Positions 11,917-23,552 are shown, counted from the stretch's first letter. The stretch is 64,000 nucleotides of DNA from Trichaptum fuscoviolaceum (GCA_910574455.1 CAJSYZ010000002.1:5419671-5483670), one strand, 5' to 3'. Program-made: numbers and translations. Notes: generated by a model not told the origin, from the sequence alone.

Positions 11917-12273
11917 TTTGTGCAGTGTTTTGAGACTTGGGTGATAATAAGATGGATCGAAGGTGCTAGTTCAAGATCAGGGAGGCGGGGGCGTCTATCT
12001 TAGACAAGTTGAAAATTTACGCCCACTCACTCAGGCTGCCACTGGCCAGGCTGCCACAGTGTGTGACTTACTACTACTAGTAGTACTAGTACTAGTACTC
12101 ACTGGCACTCAGGCTGGCACTGCACTCAGGCTGGCAGCCTTACCGTACTACCAGTAGTACTAGTAGTACTATGATAACTAATTTAAACTCAGGTTCAAGT
12201 TCACTCACTGCCAGCCTGCTGGCACTCAGCTGTGAGTCCCAATCATCGACATGTACTACTGAAGGTTACATTG
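11917..12273. promoter_or_regulatory. Divergent spacer with palindromic and short direct repeats
   Basis: This separates the starts of the accessory gene and the transposase. It contains several TACTACTAGTAGTA-type palindromes (about 12070-12175) and repeated CACTGGCA/TGGCACT and CAGGCTGGCA words (about 12030-12235). The same words recur in the spacers at 16.5, 19.3-19.7, 20.4-20.5 and 23.6-24.0 kb. A shared promoter or transposase-binding region is inferred. Confidence 0.55.
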
Positions 12274-15200
12274 ATGCCAGCGACACGGAAAAAGCACGAT
12301 CCCCTTCATTTTCCACCAACTATTCGATGCACCTTGCCCAGCTGTAGTAGGACGTTCAAGAGTCAATCTGGAAGAGCAAGACATGAATATTCAGCTCATC
12401 CGATGTCATCCGTGGCAAGATCTACTGCCTGTGGTCACGACTACTATGATCCTTCACCTATTCGACCCACACGAGCTCCAACTCCTCAACCTCTACCGAG
12501 GTCGTCCGAACTTCCAACAGAGGGTCATTTTGAGAGTGGCCCTGACTCCTACGATTACGATATTTCCATGCTTACACAGGATATCTCGATGCTCAGTATA
12601 GGCCGAGACGAGCTGCTTCAAGACCTAGACAGACCTGATTCTCTGTCCCATTCTGGCACCGGAAGTGACAGTGGCCGTAGTGCATCCTCTGAAGATTTGG
12701 ACTTCGACGTTGGAGATCATGAGGAGAGTGATGGTGACCTAAAGGTGTATCACAGATATATGAATGGTGCGCACCAAGTATATTGTCCTCGGTTTGATAG
12801 CACTCTGATGAAAAACATCGTGCAGCCACCCCGTGTGATGCGGAAGGAAACAACTTAGAAAACGACGAACCACCTGTTCCGCGAAATGAACCTGCACCAA
12901 ATGACTGGTCTCCCTATTCGTGCCGAGCAGATTTTGAGCTCGCAGACTTTCTTTATCGCGATGAGCAAATGTCTGCTGGTAATATAACAAAGCTTCTCGG
13001 AATCATGAAGGCTTACCAGCGAATTCAGTCTGTGAAGAACGCGAAATCTGGCGGATATTCTGAGTTGGACGTAACTAAGCCCAACGATGACTCAGATCTG
13101 GATCCCACTAGTACGCTACTCGATGGAGACGCACAAAAGTTGTACAATGTCATTGACGCTACGAGAGTTGGTGATGTGCCTTGGAAATCCTTTAGTAACT
13201 TCTACACGGACAACAATGGCCAAAAAGCGACAGACGAGAACACCGAGTCATGGAAGAGGAAAGAATATGATGTATGGTATCGGGATCCCTTGGAAGTGAT
13301 CCGAAATTTGGTGGATAATACGGCTTTAGAATGCGAATTCGACTATGTCCCATTTCGTGAATATCAGCCAAAGGAGGAATCTGATGACATCAATGACAAA
13401 GAACGAGTGTTCAGAAATTACATGTCCGGAAATTTTGCTTGGGAACAGGCTGTAAGTCATGAATAATGCAGCATTCAAAGTTGGAGGAAGTGTACTGATT
13501 ATCCTTGACTTAGAACAAAATCTCAGCCGAAGATAAAGCAGTCCATGGGTCCATGTTCGTTCCGGTGATCTTGGGGAGCGACAAGACAACAGTTTCCGTT
13601 GGAACTGGCAACAACGAATATTATCCGTTATATCTCTCAATAGGAAATGTATCAAACAAGGCCCGGCGGTCCCAAAAGTTGAATACAGTCCAGCTTGTAG
13701 CATTTTTAGCAATACCAAAGAGTGTGTGTCAAAAACTGAGCCATTCAATTGTGTTTTGACGCTTTTTTGCAGCTGAGCGACAGTACGAAAAGTCAGATGA
13801 CTTCCGTCGCTTTAAAACTGAGCTATCCATTTGTGTTCTGATGCTTTGCAGCTGAACGGCAGTACGAAAAGTCGGATGAATTCCGCCGCTTTCGACATCA
13901 AGTCTTTCATTCATCTATATCGAGAATCTTGAGTTCACTGAAGACCGCCATGTCCATAAACAATGAACAGACCATTCTCCGGTGCCCTGATGGTCACTTG
14001 CGTAGGTCGGTTCTCGGACTCGGCTCGTATATAGCCGATTATCCGGAACAGGTGAGTCTATGCGCAATATGCACTGGATGGTGCTGCAAGTAAGTACCAT
14101 CCTTTCCAAAATCGCATAGGAGTCTGAGGAAATGGCTTACGGTGGCTATATAGATGCACAGCTCCCCACAAGGACCTAGATAATCCGGAGTTTGCATCAA
14201 ATCCTCGAACAAAAGAGCTACACGAACAATTGATAGAGCAGGTAAATGACAACAACTTAACCAGAGCAACAATTCGCAAAGAGTATGGGTTCCACCAAGA
14301 TATCGTGGTATGTGCTCCAAATTCTCCATTGGATGCGCTTCTAAGAACTATGTTTTCCCGTAGCCCTTCACCAATGACTTTCCGCGCGCAGATATATGCG
14401 ATCTCATTTCTCCGGACCTATTGCACCAAATCATCAAAGGTGTTTTCAAGGATCATCTTGTCGAGTGGAATGCCAGAGCTTGACCACAACAGAGCTGGAT
14501 ATTGTGGATAAAAGGTGCCATTCTCAAACAATTTGTATAATATGAATACTATCGCTGACCTCCGCGTAGAATCAGAGTCGCTGCTCCTTTTCCTGGACTA
14601 CGTAGATTCCCCGAAGGCCGAGGCTTCAAGCAATGGACAGGCAATGATTCAAAGGCACTTATGAAAGTATGTGATTTTTCCTTCTTGTTCGAGGCGGTCG
14701 TTTGCTGATAGTAGTCGATGTAAACCGCTTAGGTGTATCTTCCGGCTATTGTGGGCATTGTGCAGGATGATATAATTCATGCATTGAGTGCATTTCTCGA
14801 CTTCTGTTATCTTGTGCGTCGGTACACGATTACAGCCTCAACACTTGATCAGATCAAAGCCTCTCTGGATTGCTTTCATCAATATCGGCAAATATTCATA
14901 GCTATGGGTATCCGGGACAACTTCTCACTACCACGACAGCATGCCATGGTCCACTATCCTACAATGATTCCTCTGTTTGCTGCACCGAGTGGACTATGTT
15001 CATCGATCACAGAGAATAAGCACATTTACGCGGTCAAGGAAACATGGCGACGCTCAAACAAAAATGATCCCTTGGGTCAGATGATCACAGCAAACCAACG
15101 ACTCAGTAAACTTATTGCATCAAGGGCAGACTTCAAAAGGCGTGGAATGCTGGATGATACGTTAGCCGAGGCTTCGTGGAGAGCTTTGCGAGATGTTTTG

Positions 15201-16365
15201 CGCAAGAATATGTCGTCAGAGTCAGAGTCGGATGACGCTGAGAGGGACCCTGATGCCAGTGGGGGAGAGCAGATGCAACAACGTGACGTATTAGTAGTAG
15301 GTGAAGCTGATGATACAGATGACTTCTTCGATGCCATTGTGGGTATTCAAGAGCTCAACGAAATTGCAGATTTGGACGATTCCGAAAGTTTAATAGATGA
15401 GCCACAGCGTGGTGCGGTTCATGGCGTAGGAAATGCTGAACGCCAGCTCCGCTTGGGTGGCGGGAATGACCCTTTGAGCTTTACGTTAATGGCTTCGAAA
15501 AAACGTTAGTGAAACATCCTTTTGGTGCTGCAAATCCAACTTGTTTATTGTTATCCTTGCAGAGTCCAGTAAAGTGTACCCTAAACAGCTCGATGCTCTC
15601 GCAGCAATAGAAGGCTATCCAGAACTTCGACAACTCCGACAACTCATCAAGAAACACTTATTCAACAAGTACGAAAGTTGTAACACCAACTCAAAGTGTT
15701 CTGCTACTACTAGTAGTAGCAGGCAAGCCAAATTAAACTACAACGGATTTGAACACTATAAACTGGATATTAGCAATGACTTTTCAATTTTCCATTCAGC
15801 CACCGCGTTCTTTGCGTATCGTGGTGAATCGATCCCTATAGAACAAGCAATGAGGGAGGTGATCAGGTCCAGTCCCTCTTGGCGCGGAAAACCTCGACGA
15901 GATGCAGTTCTTGTCCGAGGTGGTTCCCGCAAACAGGGGTTTGCAGGAATGAGAGTTGCCAGGGTTATACTTTTTTTCTCATTCACCGTTAAAGTGGAAC
16001 GTCAGGAATGCGCTCTCGTCCAGTTTTTCAAGCATGTTGGAGAATCGCCCGACCCGAAAACAAGAATGTGGATAGTTGAACCAGCATATGAGTTGGAGAG
16101 CTCTACCGCCTGTGTCGGACGCTGTCCCGGAGTGAATGACAGTGGCAGACATCACTATCACCGTGACTGCAAGGCTCCGAAGCTGTCTGTGATAGATATA
16201 GGGGACATCTTTCGTTTAGCTCACCTCCTTGGGGTCCCGAAGGGTGACGAATCTCCTCCGAAGTCATTGACACCTGAGGAATCCCTGGACTTTTACGATA
16301 GATTCTACGTTAACAGATTTGCTGACATGCACATGCACGAAACATTGTACGAAACTAGACAATGA
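12274..16365 (+). pseudogene. Plavaka transposase, nearly complete, one frameshift
   Basis: Exons: 12274-12766, 12826-13451, 13514-13721, 13852-14089, 14154-14307, 14364-14514, 14570-14666, 14733-15504 and 15563-16365. All have GT..AG introns, and phase is kept except inside 14364-14514. The N-terminus has a C2H2 zinc finger (C-LPSC-RTFKSQSGRARH-YSAHP). Then follow the Plavaka blocks: NDWSPYS with FELADFLYR; FVPVILGSDKT with YPLYLSIGN; ADYPEQ; a Cys-rich zinc knuckle CAIC-GWCCKCTAPH; DFPRADICDLISPDLLHQ with GVFKDHLVEW; FPGLRRFPEGRGFKQWTGND; and LPRQHAMVHY with GLCSSITE-KHI-AVK. The C-terminus ends in FYVNRFADMHMHE. After HLVEW (about 14470) the frame hits TGA at 14485-14487 while the next conserved block needs another frame, so this copy appears frameshifted. 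Start ATG 12274 is the first in frame. Confidence 0.85.
13732..13892 (+). repeat. Tandem duplication of an intron-exon junction
   Basis: Unit 1 (13732-13813) and unit 2 (13814-13892) both run from AAAACTGAGC through a CTTTGCAG-like splice acceptor into the start of the next transposase exon (CGGCAGTACG... or CGACAGTACG...). Unit 2 is 3 nt shorter in its poly-T. Only the second acceptor gives an open frame; the first runs into a TGA. Confidence 0.85.
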
Positions 16366-16814
16366 TTACTACTAACTTGAAGTAAAGCTTTTCAATTAGC
16401 ATACACAACCTTGAATGTACTATATTGAAACTTACAAGTGAGGACTCGGATATGGCAATGAAACAAAAGGATGTACTAGACGAAACAGACCTTAGTACTA
16501 CGTATTTAACGTAGTACTACACTGGCATTGCAGCATTGGCTCTTAAAGACTAGTAGTACCATGACACTGTTTTAACTTCAACTTCAAGTTATGGTGTTCT
16601 TGGCTTGCTTTCAAGTTGTACAGTATACTACTAGTGGTACACTGGCAATGATATCATGGCAGTAGTATTTCATTCAGGTTGGTCAAGGTAATGTTATTAT
16701 CAGCAAATCACAAAGCGACACAAGGAAAAACTGTAGACACTAGCATAGCGCAAAGATTACATGGGAACTCCAAGTCATAGCTTCACCCCCGAGTCCAGCT
16801 CTGCCCCGCAACAG
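16366..16814. other. Convergent intergenic zone with palindromic repeats
   Basis: No gene. It lies between the 3' ends of the transposase and the next minus-strand gene. It holds ACTACTAACTTGAAG (16368-16382), several TACTAGTAG/CACTGGCA words (16495-16665) and CTTCAACTTCAAG-type runs. It may contain a transposon end, but no terminal duplication was found. Confidence 0.5.
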
Positions 16815-19255
16815 CTAGTTGCGGTGACTGTTTCTATTAGAAGACCTTTCTTCCTGCTTGCCATTAGGAAGATACATCGGTGTGCAAATATCCTCAGGCT
16901 TTCGGTTCATCACTTCGCTTAGATAATCGCGATACTGTGAGTTGTAGATCTCTCCCGGTGATAAACTCGTCCTGGCAGTCGAAGCCCCGGCCGTAACCCT
17001 CGCTCCGGGTGGTATATCGTTACATATCTTGAGCACCGTTGCTATCAGTTGGTCTTGAAATTTATCATAGCGGGTACTATTGTGGGTATCCTCCAAGTCT
17101 ACGTAAGCCGTGAACTTCTCAATAGAGTCAAGGACTGCGTCAGTCCTCTCCTCCCGAGCATGTATGATATCGTTCATTACGTGGTGGATTGAACGGGATA
17201 GCTGGTTACCCATGACTGTGTGGAAAAGATCCTCATTGAGGACTATTTGCAACCACCTCTTGACGACTTTAAAACCATGTATCAACTCCCACTGAATCTT
17301 TTCCAAACGACGGACATCTCGTAAGTCGAGGTTGTTCAAAAAATCAGCGAAAGAGGGATTAGGCCCCAAGGCCTTCAAGGTCCTTTTCATGTCTTCAACA
17401 GATTTGATGCGAAGGTCGTCGGCCATAACAAAGTTCGGCACTTCTTCACCGTTATGGAGTGCGAGGACCTTGTCCCAAAGTGTGAGCGCCAGTCTCCGTC
17501 CAATCTCCGAGTCTTTAAAGACTAGATGCTTGTGAACGTCAGGCTGAGGGCGTACCTGAGGCAATCCCCCAAACAGTTCGACCGCAGGCGTTACGAAAGT
17601 TCCTGGGTTGTCCACCGTCATTAAGTAGAGCCTTTCCTGTGCATTGGGCTTGAAATTAAACTGAAGAGCTGCCGATTGTTGGAGGAGTTTGTCAATTTCT
17701 ACGATGAAATCGTAAAGTGCGTTGTAATGGAGCTGGAAATATGGTAGAAAGAACCGGAAAGCAGTTAATTTGTTCACCTGAGATGCGTCGAATGGCAGGT
17801 TTTGACATTGCCGAGCTTCACGATTCAGGATAAATTTGACATGTGGTGGGTCTTTTACCACAGTGTAGGATATTTCTTCCGGTTCCGGGGAACGACTCGA
17901 AGTCGGAGGTGGCAAGTTAACTCGAAGGTATCGTCCAAAGTGTTCACGCATGACAACAGACAATGTCTTAAAGTTGGCGGCAAAGTAATTGAGAGCGCCG
18001 GGAACAGAATTCATTGAGTACTTGGTTCTCTGTATCTCCTTGCCAGTGAAATCAAGGACAATTGCACAGCCTTCCCGGAGGTAGGTCAGTAGATTATCTG
18101 TAAGCTTCCTCATTCTTACAGCGTCGCCTGCTTGCCGTGACTAACAAGGGTATGTTTTTAGATGTCACTCTTTTTAGAAATGTGATCATGTTACTTACCC
18201 CAGACATTTTGTCTTCCACGAGATCGATTGACGCCGATACGTCATTTAAAGTATCTGCAACGTTCTTCTGGACTCCTTCCATCACGGCAAACCTCTTCTC
18301 CAAATCCGTAACTCGAGCCCTCAATTCATTGGAATCCTTTTTATGAAATTCCTCCCATTTTTTCAGCTTCTTGGTCAAGTCCTGCAGCTGCTTGACTCCT
18401 GCATTTGGATCGTCTAAGGGCGCGAGCTCAGAGGGGGTTGGCGAATGAGATGAACTCTTTGGGATCAAGTGAGCCGATTCGATGTTTTCTGTGCCAGTGA
18501 AGGGTTAGCTTTGGACACAGACTATGATAGAAAAGGGAGGAAGAATGCGTTACCTTCGCTTTGATCGACGTTATCAACTTGAGAATCCGATACTCCAATT
18601 GCCGGCGAACTGCACATAGATTTTTGGGCAGCAGACACTTTAGAACGCAAATCCGACAACATGTCATTTGGAGTACTACGTGGGCTGCGGCTGAATCGAG
18701 ACCGAGGAGCAGGTGAAGGGGTTGAAGGCTGAAGGAGGCTAATTTGAAGAACCCTCTTATTTGGAATAGTTGGATTGTTCTGCGCGACGTCCCGGGAGGA
18801 GGGAAAGGAACTCGGTGAATCAGAGTTCCAGACACGCCTCTCCCCTCGATAGCCATTGGCGCCAAAGTATGTTCCAAGTTCTTCACGCGGTGTATATTTG
18901 TTGTGTACGCGTTGAACGCTGCCTCTATAGTTGCGGTCCGCAGGGTATGAAGAGCTGGTCCTGTCTTGGTATTGCCCACTGGCGCTGGTAAGGCTCGGCC
19001 CCGGAGTGCTCGTGAGACTGTGCTCACGAAGTCTCCGTTTATTACTTCTGTTCTTGCTGTGCCAGTCCTTCTGTGAATACGGCGGTGAATAGTGACGTTC
19101 ACGGCCCTTCGAGTACCGATTACGACTGGAACGATGCTCCGACTCGGATTCGGATTCTTCGAAATAATTGTCAGAACCGGCGAGGGGTCCGACTCAAACT
19201 CAGGCTCACCTTCACTTTTCGGGCTGCGCTGACGCTTCTTATTGTATGATGGCAT
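16815..19255 (-). CDS. Unknown Ser/Arg-rich coiled-coil protein in mobile block (754 aa)
   Basis: Exons on the minus strand: 19255-19210, 19156-18554, 18488-18199 and 18140-16815. They give 754 codons plus stop in consistent phase, and the first intron has a clear branch-like CTGAC. Residues about 1-220 are low-complexity, rich in Ser, Arg, Pro and Tyr (ESESESEHRSSRNR). Residues about 250-320 form a coiled coil (KKLKKWEEFHKKDSNELRAR). The remaining ~440 residues look like a folded, mostly helical domain that I do not recognise; it has no catalytic motif I can see. It is divergently paired with the protease-like gene at 20628, across a spacer with the same repeats that separate the transposase pair. 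That suggests a shared mobile origin. Gag-like or nucleoprotein function is conceivable but not shown. Confidence 0.75.
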
Positions 19256-19781
19256 AACTGCAAACTGGAGGAGTCTCAGGCTTGCCGTGAGTAGTGATGC
19301 CGAATATTAGTAATAGTAGTGGTAGTGGTAGTAGTGGTACTACCTCACGCGGAAGTTCGGTAGCGAGTAGTAGTACTAAGTAGTAGTAGCGAACTTGAAG
19401 CGGATCAGGCTCATGCTCGGCCTGAGGCTGTAGCCTGAGTGGTTCTAATCGGTAGAGCTACTACTAGTAGTACTAGAAGTACAAGCTTGAAGATCTCAGT
19501 TAGTGGATGAAGTAGATCTAGAAGGCTGAAAGCTCACTCACCACCAGTGCCAGCAGTCTACAAGTAGGATGAAATTCAGGTGGACTTCAGGATGAGAGGG
19601 CTTCAAGCTGTTGAAGTGTGAAGTTGAAGAACAAGCCTAAGTACTAGACTCGGGCACGACACATCGCTCAGGCTCACTGGGGTGCAACGTCAAGTTGTGG
19701 GCATGGGGTACTCAGGCTACTAAATTCGGAACTTGAACTTGAACTAGTTGAAAGTCCGACAACTCGGAGTGGAAACGCTAC

Positions 19782-19921
19782 CAGTCTCCTACACAGACCC
19801 TCCCACGGTTCGGAAGAGGCCGAAGCCTCAGGGTCCATGTAAAGTTGAGGGGGACCCTTTCCTCCCGTCAGGGAGGGTCTGACATAAAACATTTTGCCGA
19901 AGCCCCGAACATCGTCAGGGT
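19782..19921 (+). repeat. Left 140-bp terminal inverted repeat of MITE
   Basis: Identical to the reverse complement of 20161-20300. Weak similarity continues about 30 bp inward (GTGGGAAC shared). Confidence 0.92.
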
Positions 19922-20160
19922 CCATCGCCGACCACCACCTACCGTGGGAACGTCGGATGGTGGAAACTTCGATATAGTAAAAGAGAACTTTGGTAGGTGC
20001 TGCACAGTTGGACTTCCTTGCTCCATTAAGATATGTTATTTTATACTCTACAACCTATGTAGCTGACTTGAAGAAGTCTGTGATTTCAATGAATTTATTT
20101 TTTTAACCATGACATATGTGCAAGAACAATGTTCCCACGAAAACAGTGGGCGGGAGGTAA

Positions 20161-20300
20161 ACCCTGACGATGTTCGGGGCTTCGGCAAAATGTTTTATGT
20201 CAGACCCTCCCTGACGGGAGGAAAGGGTCCCCCTCAACTTTACATGGACCCTGAGGCTTCGGCCTCTTCCGAACCGTGGGAGGGTCTGTGTAGGAGACTG
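20161..20300 (-). repeat. Right 140-bp terminal inverted repeat of MITE
   Basis: Exact reverse complement of 19782-19921. The AAACGCTAC target duplication follows directly. Confidence 0.92.
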
Positions 20301-20627
20301 AAACGCTACTAGTTATACACAAATATTTATAGAATTTTTGCTGCTATGTGGAAGTAATAAAACTCGAAAAACCAGAAATCAGGGGGGTGACAATCATCTT
20401 TAGTACTACTAGTAACCGGCTGTACTAGTAGTAAGTAGTACTACTACTAGTAGTAGTAGTAGTAGTAAGCACTGCCGGTGCCATGGCACTGCCAGCCTGA
20501 GTGCCACTGGTTGAAGACGACGCACTCAGTTTCCCACTGCATTCTTTCCCATTTCGTCCCAATAGTACTACCTATTCATCTTGAACTCGAAAGCACAACA
20601 GCAACGACTTCAACTTGAATCAGCATC

Positions 20628-23291
20628 ATGCTGGCATCATCCAAGCCATCGCGTAGAAATCCGATTCCGCGTGAGTCCTACAGCTTTCTACTACGTTCTC
20701 CTATACCAGCAGCAATGATTAATGAGGTGATATCCAGCTTCGCCAAGGGAAGGCTTTGATTTGATAGAATTGTCTCGGCAGATCACGGGCTTTCGCCCAT
20801 CCAACGAGGAAAATAGTATTCGATCTGCAAGGCAGAGACTAGAAGGTGTCATCGATGGCATATGGCCAGGTGAGTCCTACTTTCTCCTTCGCCGGTAGTC
20901 CTGCTTTGTTGACTACTTCTACTCGTGGCAGAGAATCAGAGTATGAGCGGATCAATAGTGCCTCATAGAACCCCTCGGATGCCAACAAACACTCACACTG
21001 GCATGTCGACTCGCGAAGTTGACACTGTCCGACCTGGCAGTACTTCCCCAACTCAGGCGCCTACCGTCGTACAGGCTCACTGTACACTGGCACCAAATCG
21101 CGCCACACGAAGGGAAACTATCTCGCCTTTAGAACAGGAGGAATATTACTATGGCCTGGAGGGGGCTCCTCGCCTGGTCGGGCGCACCGGCGGCGACTGG
21201 GAACGGACTAACATGTGGAAATGCGTAGGGGTTGTGGGTGATCACCGCATTACTGAGTTCTGGGATGCAGACTTGTTCCCAAAAATATTGCCGATATTCA
21301 AGGCACTATATCTCGAGGGGCACGGAAAGGCGAACCTATTTGAGGTTAACCGCGTTGGCCTCGAACGCCCTGCCAGTGTGGGCATTAGACACGAGTTGCT
21401 TGCTGAAAATGAGTGGCCCGTCGTTGTTATGATCGAAGTTGATACGGAGCCCAGTCTCCACCCTAAAGTGGGATGCTGGGCTGCGGAGAGGGTGAAGGAC
21501 ATACTATGGGAGCTCGCAATTTATGATGTCGAGGTCGAGATTAGGGAACGACATATCAAACTGGCTTCCGGCGATAACACAGATGGCCCTGCTAATATGA
21601 AGCGTAACCGTACTCAGGCTGGTGACGATGACGTTCCTGAGGCTGTCGATGGCAATCACCACCTAAAGCGCCCTAGACCATCTTTCACTCCGTCTGCCCC
21701 CGGTCAGAGCATCAACGACCCTCATAGTGACTCTGACGCCGCTCACGGTGTTCAAGGCCAAGGCTGGCCTACAGGATCGAAAAATATCTCGTCCACTCCC
21801 GCCAGCCGCTCCCGCCTGATCCAAGCAAGCCCTATGGTTCTTGAGCCACGTATAATGGGCAACTATGAAGATCGCCATACCGCCAACACGTACTTACAGC
21901 GCCTTGCTGCGCCTTTCACCACATGTGTTGGGATATGCCTTGGCATCACTGAGACCAGGGGCAAAATGCAGTATGACAGCTATTCAACCGGGTCACTGTT
22001 TGGGATTAACATACAAAATGAGGAGCCCATCTTATATGCCCTCGGTTGTCGACATGGCACCATTCCATTTAATTTACAGTTCCATCTTCATCCTGAGGAT
22101 TCTGAAAGCGACTTGGAGGATGCCAGCTTGAAGAAAGGCAAGAAATGCAATAAGAAGGGCAAGAAGGGCGTCAAAGGGAACAAGAAGGGCAACAAAACAT
22201 CGAAAGGCGCTGGCAAGAACTATAAAATCACGGAAGCCTCTCAGTACATCGACTACAAACATGACGAGAACTCGAATTATACGGCCTATGTTTCGCTGTT
22301 CACGCCTGAGAAGCTGGCTGACTACTTACGAATGATGGAACGCGAGTTGGAAAAGCAGAGGAAAGAATTCGATCTTCTCGTGGATAAGAAGATCATAAAA
22401 GATCAGGTTGTAAAGAAGGAAGTCCAAAAGGAATGCGATGACGCAACAGCTTTCTTCAACAAGGTCAAGAGATGCGAATTGAATGTCCAGTGTATGGAGC
22501 AGTTTGGATATGTCGAATTCTCTCCGGGAAGGTTCAATTGGTTTAATAAGAAAGATGACGTGAAGAAGCCGAGGACTAGCGAGCACCCCTATGCATCGGA
22601 CTGGGCGTTGATCAGGATTTGTGACGACCGTTCCCCATCTGACATGATTACTCTCTGCGAGCAGCATGGGAAGGGGCAATTTTGGAATTATGCAGACTTG
22701 AGAAGGTATGAACCAAAGAGCATGTGTGGTTCAGCTGCTTTCGACAACATTCTGGAGTTCATGGGATGGAAGGAAGGCACTCAAGTACATGATGGTCTGG
22801 TGCATATCAAAGATTTCACGAAACCGCGCGACATCTACAGCTGTCTTTATCAAGAAGAAACGGACGAACAAGCGATTAAAGATAAGCAGCTCCATAGAGC
22901 ACTAGCGAATGATGGCACAAAGGTCGTATCCTCGAAGCTTGAAACAAGACGGGTATATAAGTTTGGTTGGACAACTGGCCACACAGTGGGCGTTTATAAC
23001 AATCTCACTTCCTACTGGGTCGATCTTACACTAGAATTTGATGTCACATTCTCCGGTAAAGGCAAACGTCGCAAAGCCTGTGGAATCAAAGAAGGTGTAA
23101 AGAGCGTCGAGAGTTGCTGGCAGGCGGTCCTGCAATTTCCACCCGGCAAGCACTTCGGTGGTCGTAGCCGTATATTTGGAGACCAAGGTGATTCCGGAAG
23201 CTTGGTCATCGACCAGGATGCCAACGCACTTGGTACAATCACCTTTGTTACGACTTCGACGGAATGGCAACACAATGGGTTCACTTACTGA
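20628..23291 (+). CDS. PA-clan serine-protease-like protein of unknown role (839 aa to TGA)
   Basis: Exons 20628-20670, 20753-20869 and 20932-23291 give 839 codons before TGA. The N-terminal half carries blocks (PRLVGRTGGDWE, VEIRERHIK) that I associate with an expanded orphan family in Agaricomycetes. A Lys/Gly-rich segment lies at about 22120-22215. The C-terminal half reads as a trypsin-like fold: His in GCRHG (codon 22053-22055), Asp in SDWALI (22599-22601), a KFGWTTGHTVG strand, and Ser in GDSGSLV (23193-23195). All three triad positions are present, so it may be active. The frame stays open for another 87 codons after the TGA (to 23552). Function and substrate are unknown; polyprotein or regulatory processing within the mobile block is speculation. 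Confidence 0.75.
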
Positions 23292-23552
23292 GTCCCTATT
23301 TGGCAACAATTGTCGGAGATGCGCACCTCCGGTTACGGTGATATTCATTTCGGATTCGAATCACAAAAGGATGATGCAGTGATGTCGGAACTTGCGGAAT
23401 ATCATCCACAGATTAAGGTAACTAGGGCTAACAAGGGCTCGAGGACATGGAAAGCGTGGTTTAATGAGGAGCACCACAAGGTTGAGCGGGAACGAGCAGC
23501 ATTGGAACCTTTTAATTCACTTAAACCGCAGACTCGGAGTCAGACGAAGTAG
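23292..23552 (+). pseudogene. In-frame C-terminal extension beyond TGA
   Basis: The same frame as the protease-like gene continues after TGA 23289-23291, with VPIWQQLSEM, IHFGFE and a charged tail (KAWFNEEHHKVERERAALE), to TAG 23552. The first residues (PIW..L) resemble the usual helix after the last strand of trypsin-like domains, so this was probably once part of the protein. Confidence 0.65.

Larger units (their letters stand above)
7630..16365. mobile_element. Plavaka-type DNA transposon (coding portion)
   Basis: This covers a divergent gene pair: the Plavaka transposase on the plus strand (12274-16365) and a long accessory gene on the minus strand (11916-7630). They are separated by about 360 bp rich in palindromes and short repeats. 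Plavaka is a CACTA-related superfamily abundant in Agaricomycetes; I recognise it from the conserved transposase blocks. Both genes carry a frameshift, so this copy is probably decayed or non-autonomous. True ends are not fixed: candidates are the 7022-7033 motif on the left and the convergent repeat zone at 16366-16814, or the 28353-28364 motif, on the right. Confidence 0.75.
19773..20309. mobile_element. MULE-like MITE with 140-bp inverted repeats and 9-bp TSD
   Basis: The element itself is 19782-20300 (519 bp). Its arms, 19782-19921 and 20161-20300, are exact 140-bp inverted repeats by base-by-base comparison. They begin CAGTCTCCTACACAGACCC and end with the complement. The direct duplication AAACGCTAC flanks both sides (19773-19781 and 20301-20309). 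Long terminal repeats and a 9-bp duplication are typical of Mutator-like elements. The 239-bp core has no coding potential, so it would be mobilised in trans. Perfect arms and an intact duplication suggest a recent insertion. Confidence 0.9.
19256..20627. other. Divergent spacer carrying repeat clusters and a MITE
   Basis: This separates the unknown coiled-coil gene from the protease-like gene. It contains many TACTACTAG/CTAGTAGTA palindromes (19300-19480 and 20400-20470), CTTGAAGTTGAAG runs, CACTGGC and TGCCAG words, and the MULE-like MITE listed separately. No gene is supported; the two short open frames near 19674 and 20109 lie within the two inverted-repeat arms. Confidence 0.7.

Noticed and set aside
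11492..11944. Long plus-strand Ser/Phe/Leu-rich frames
   Set aside because: Antisense of the Lys/Glu-rich coiled coil of the accessory gene; composition explains the lack of stops.
19674..20312. Two near-identical small proteins on opposite strands (DDVRGFGKMFYVRPSL...)
   Set aside because: They are the two arms of one 140-bp inverted repeat, not a duplicated gene.
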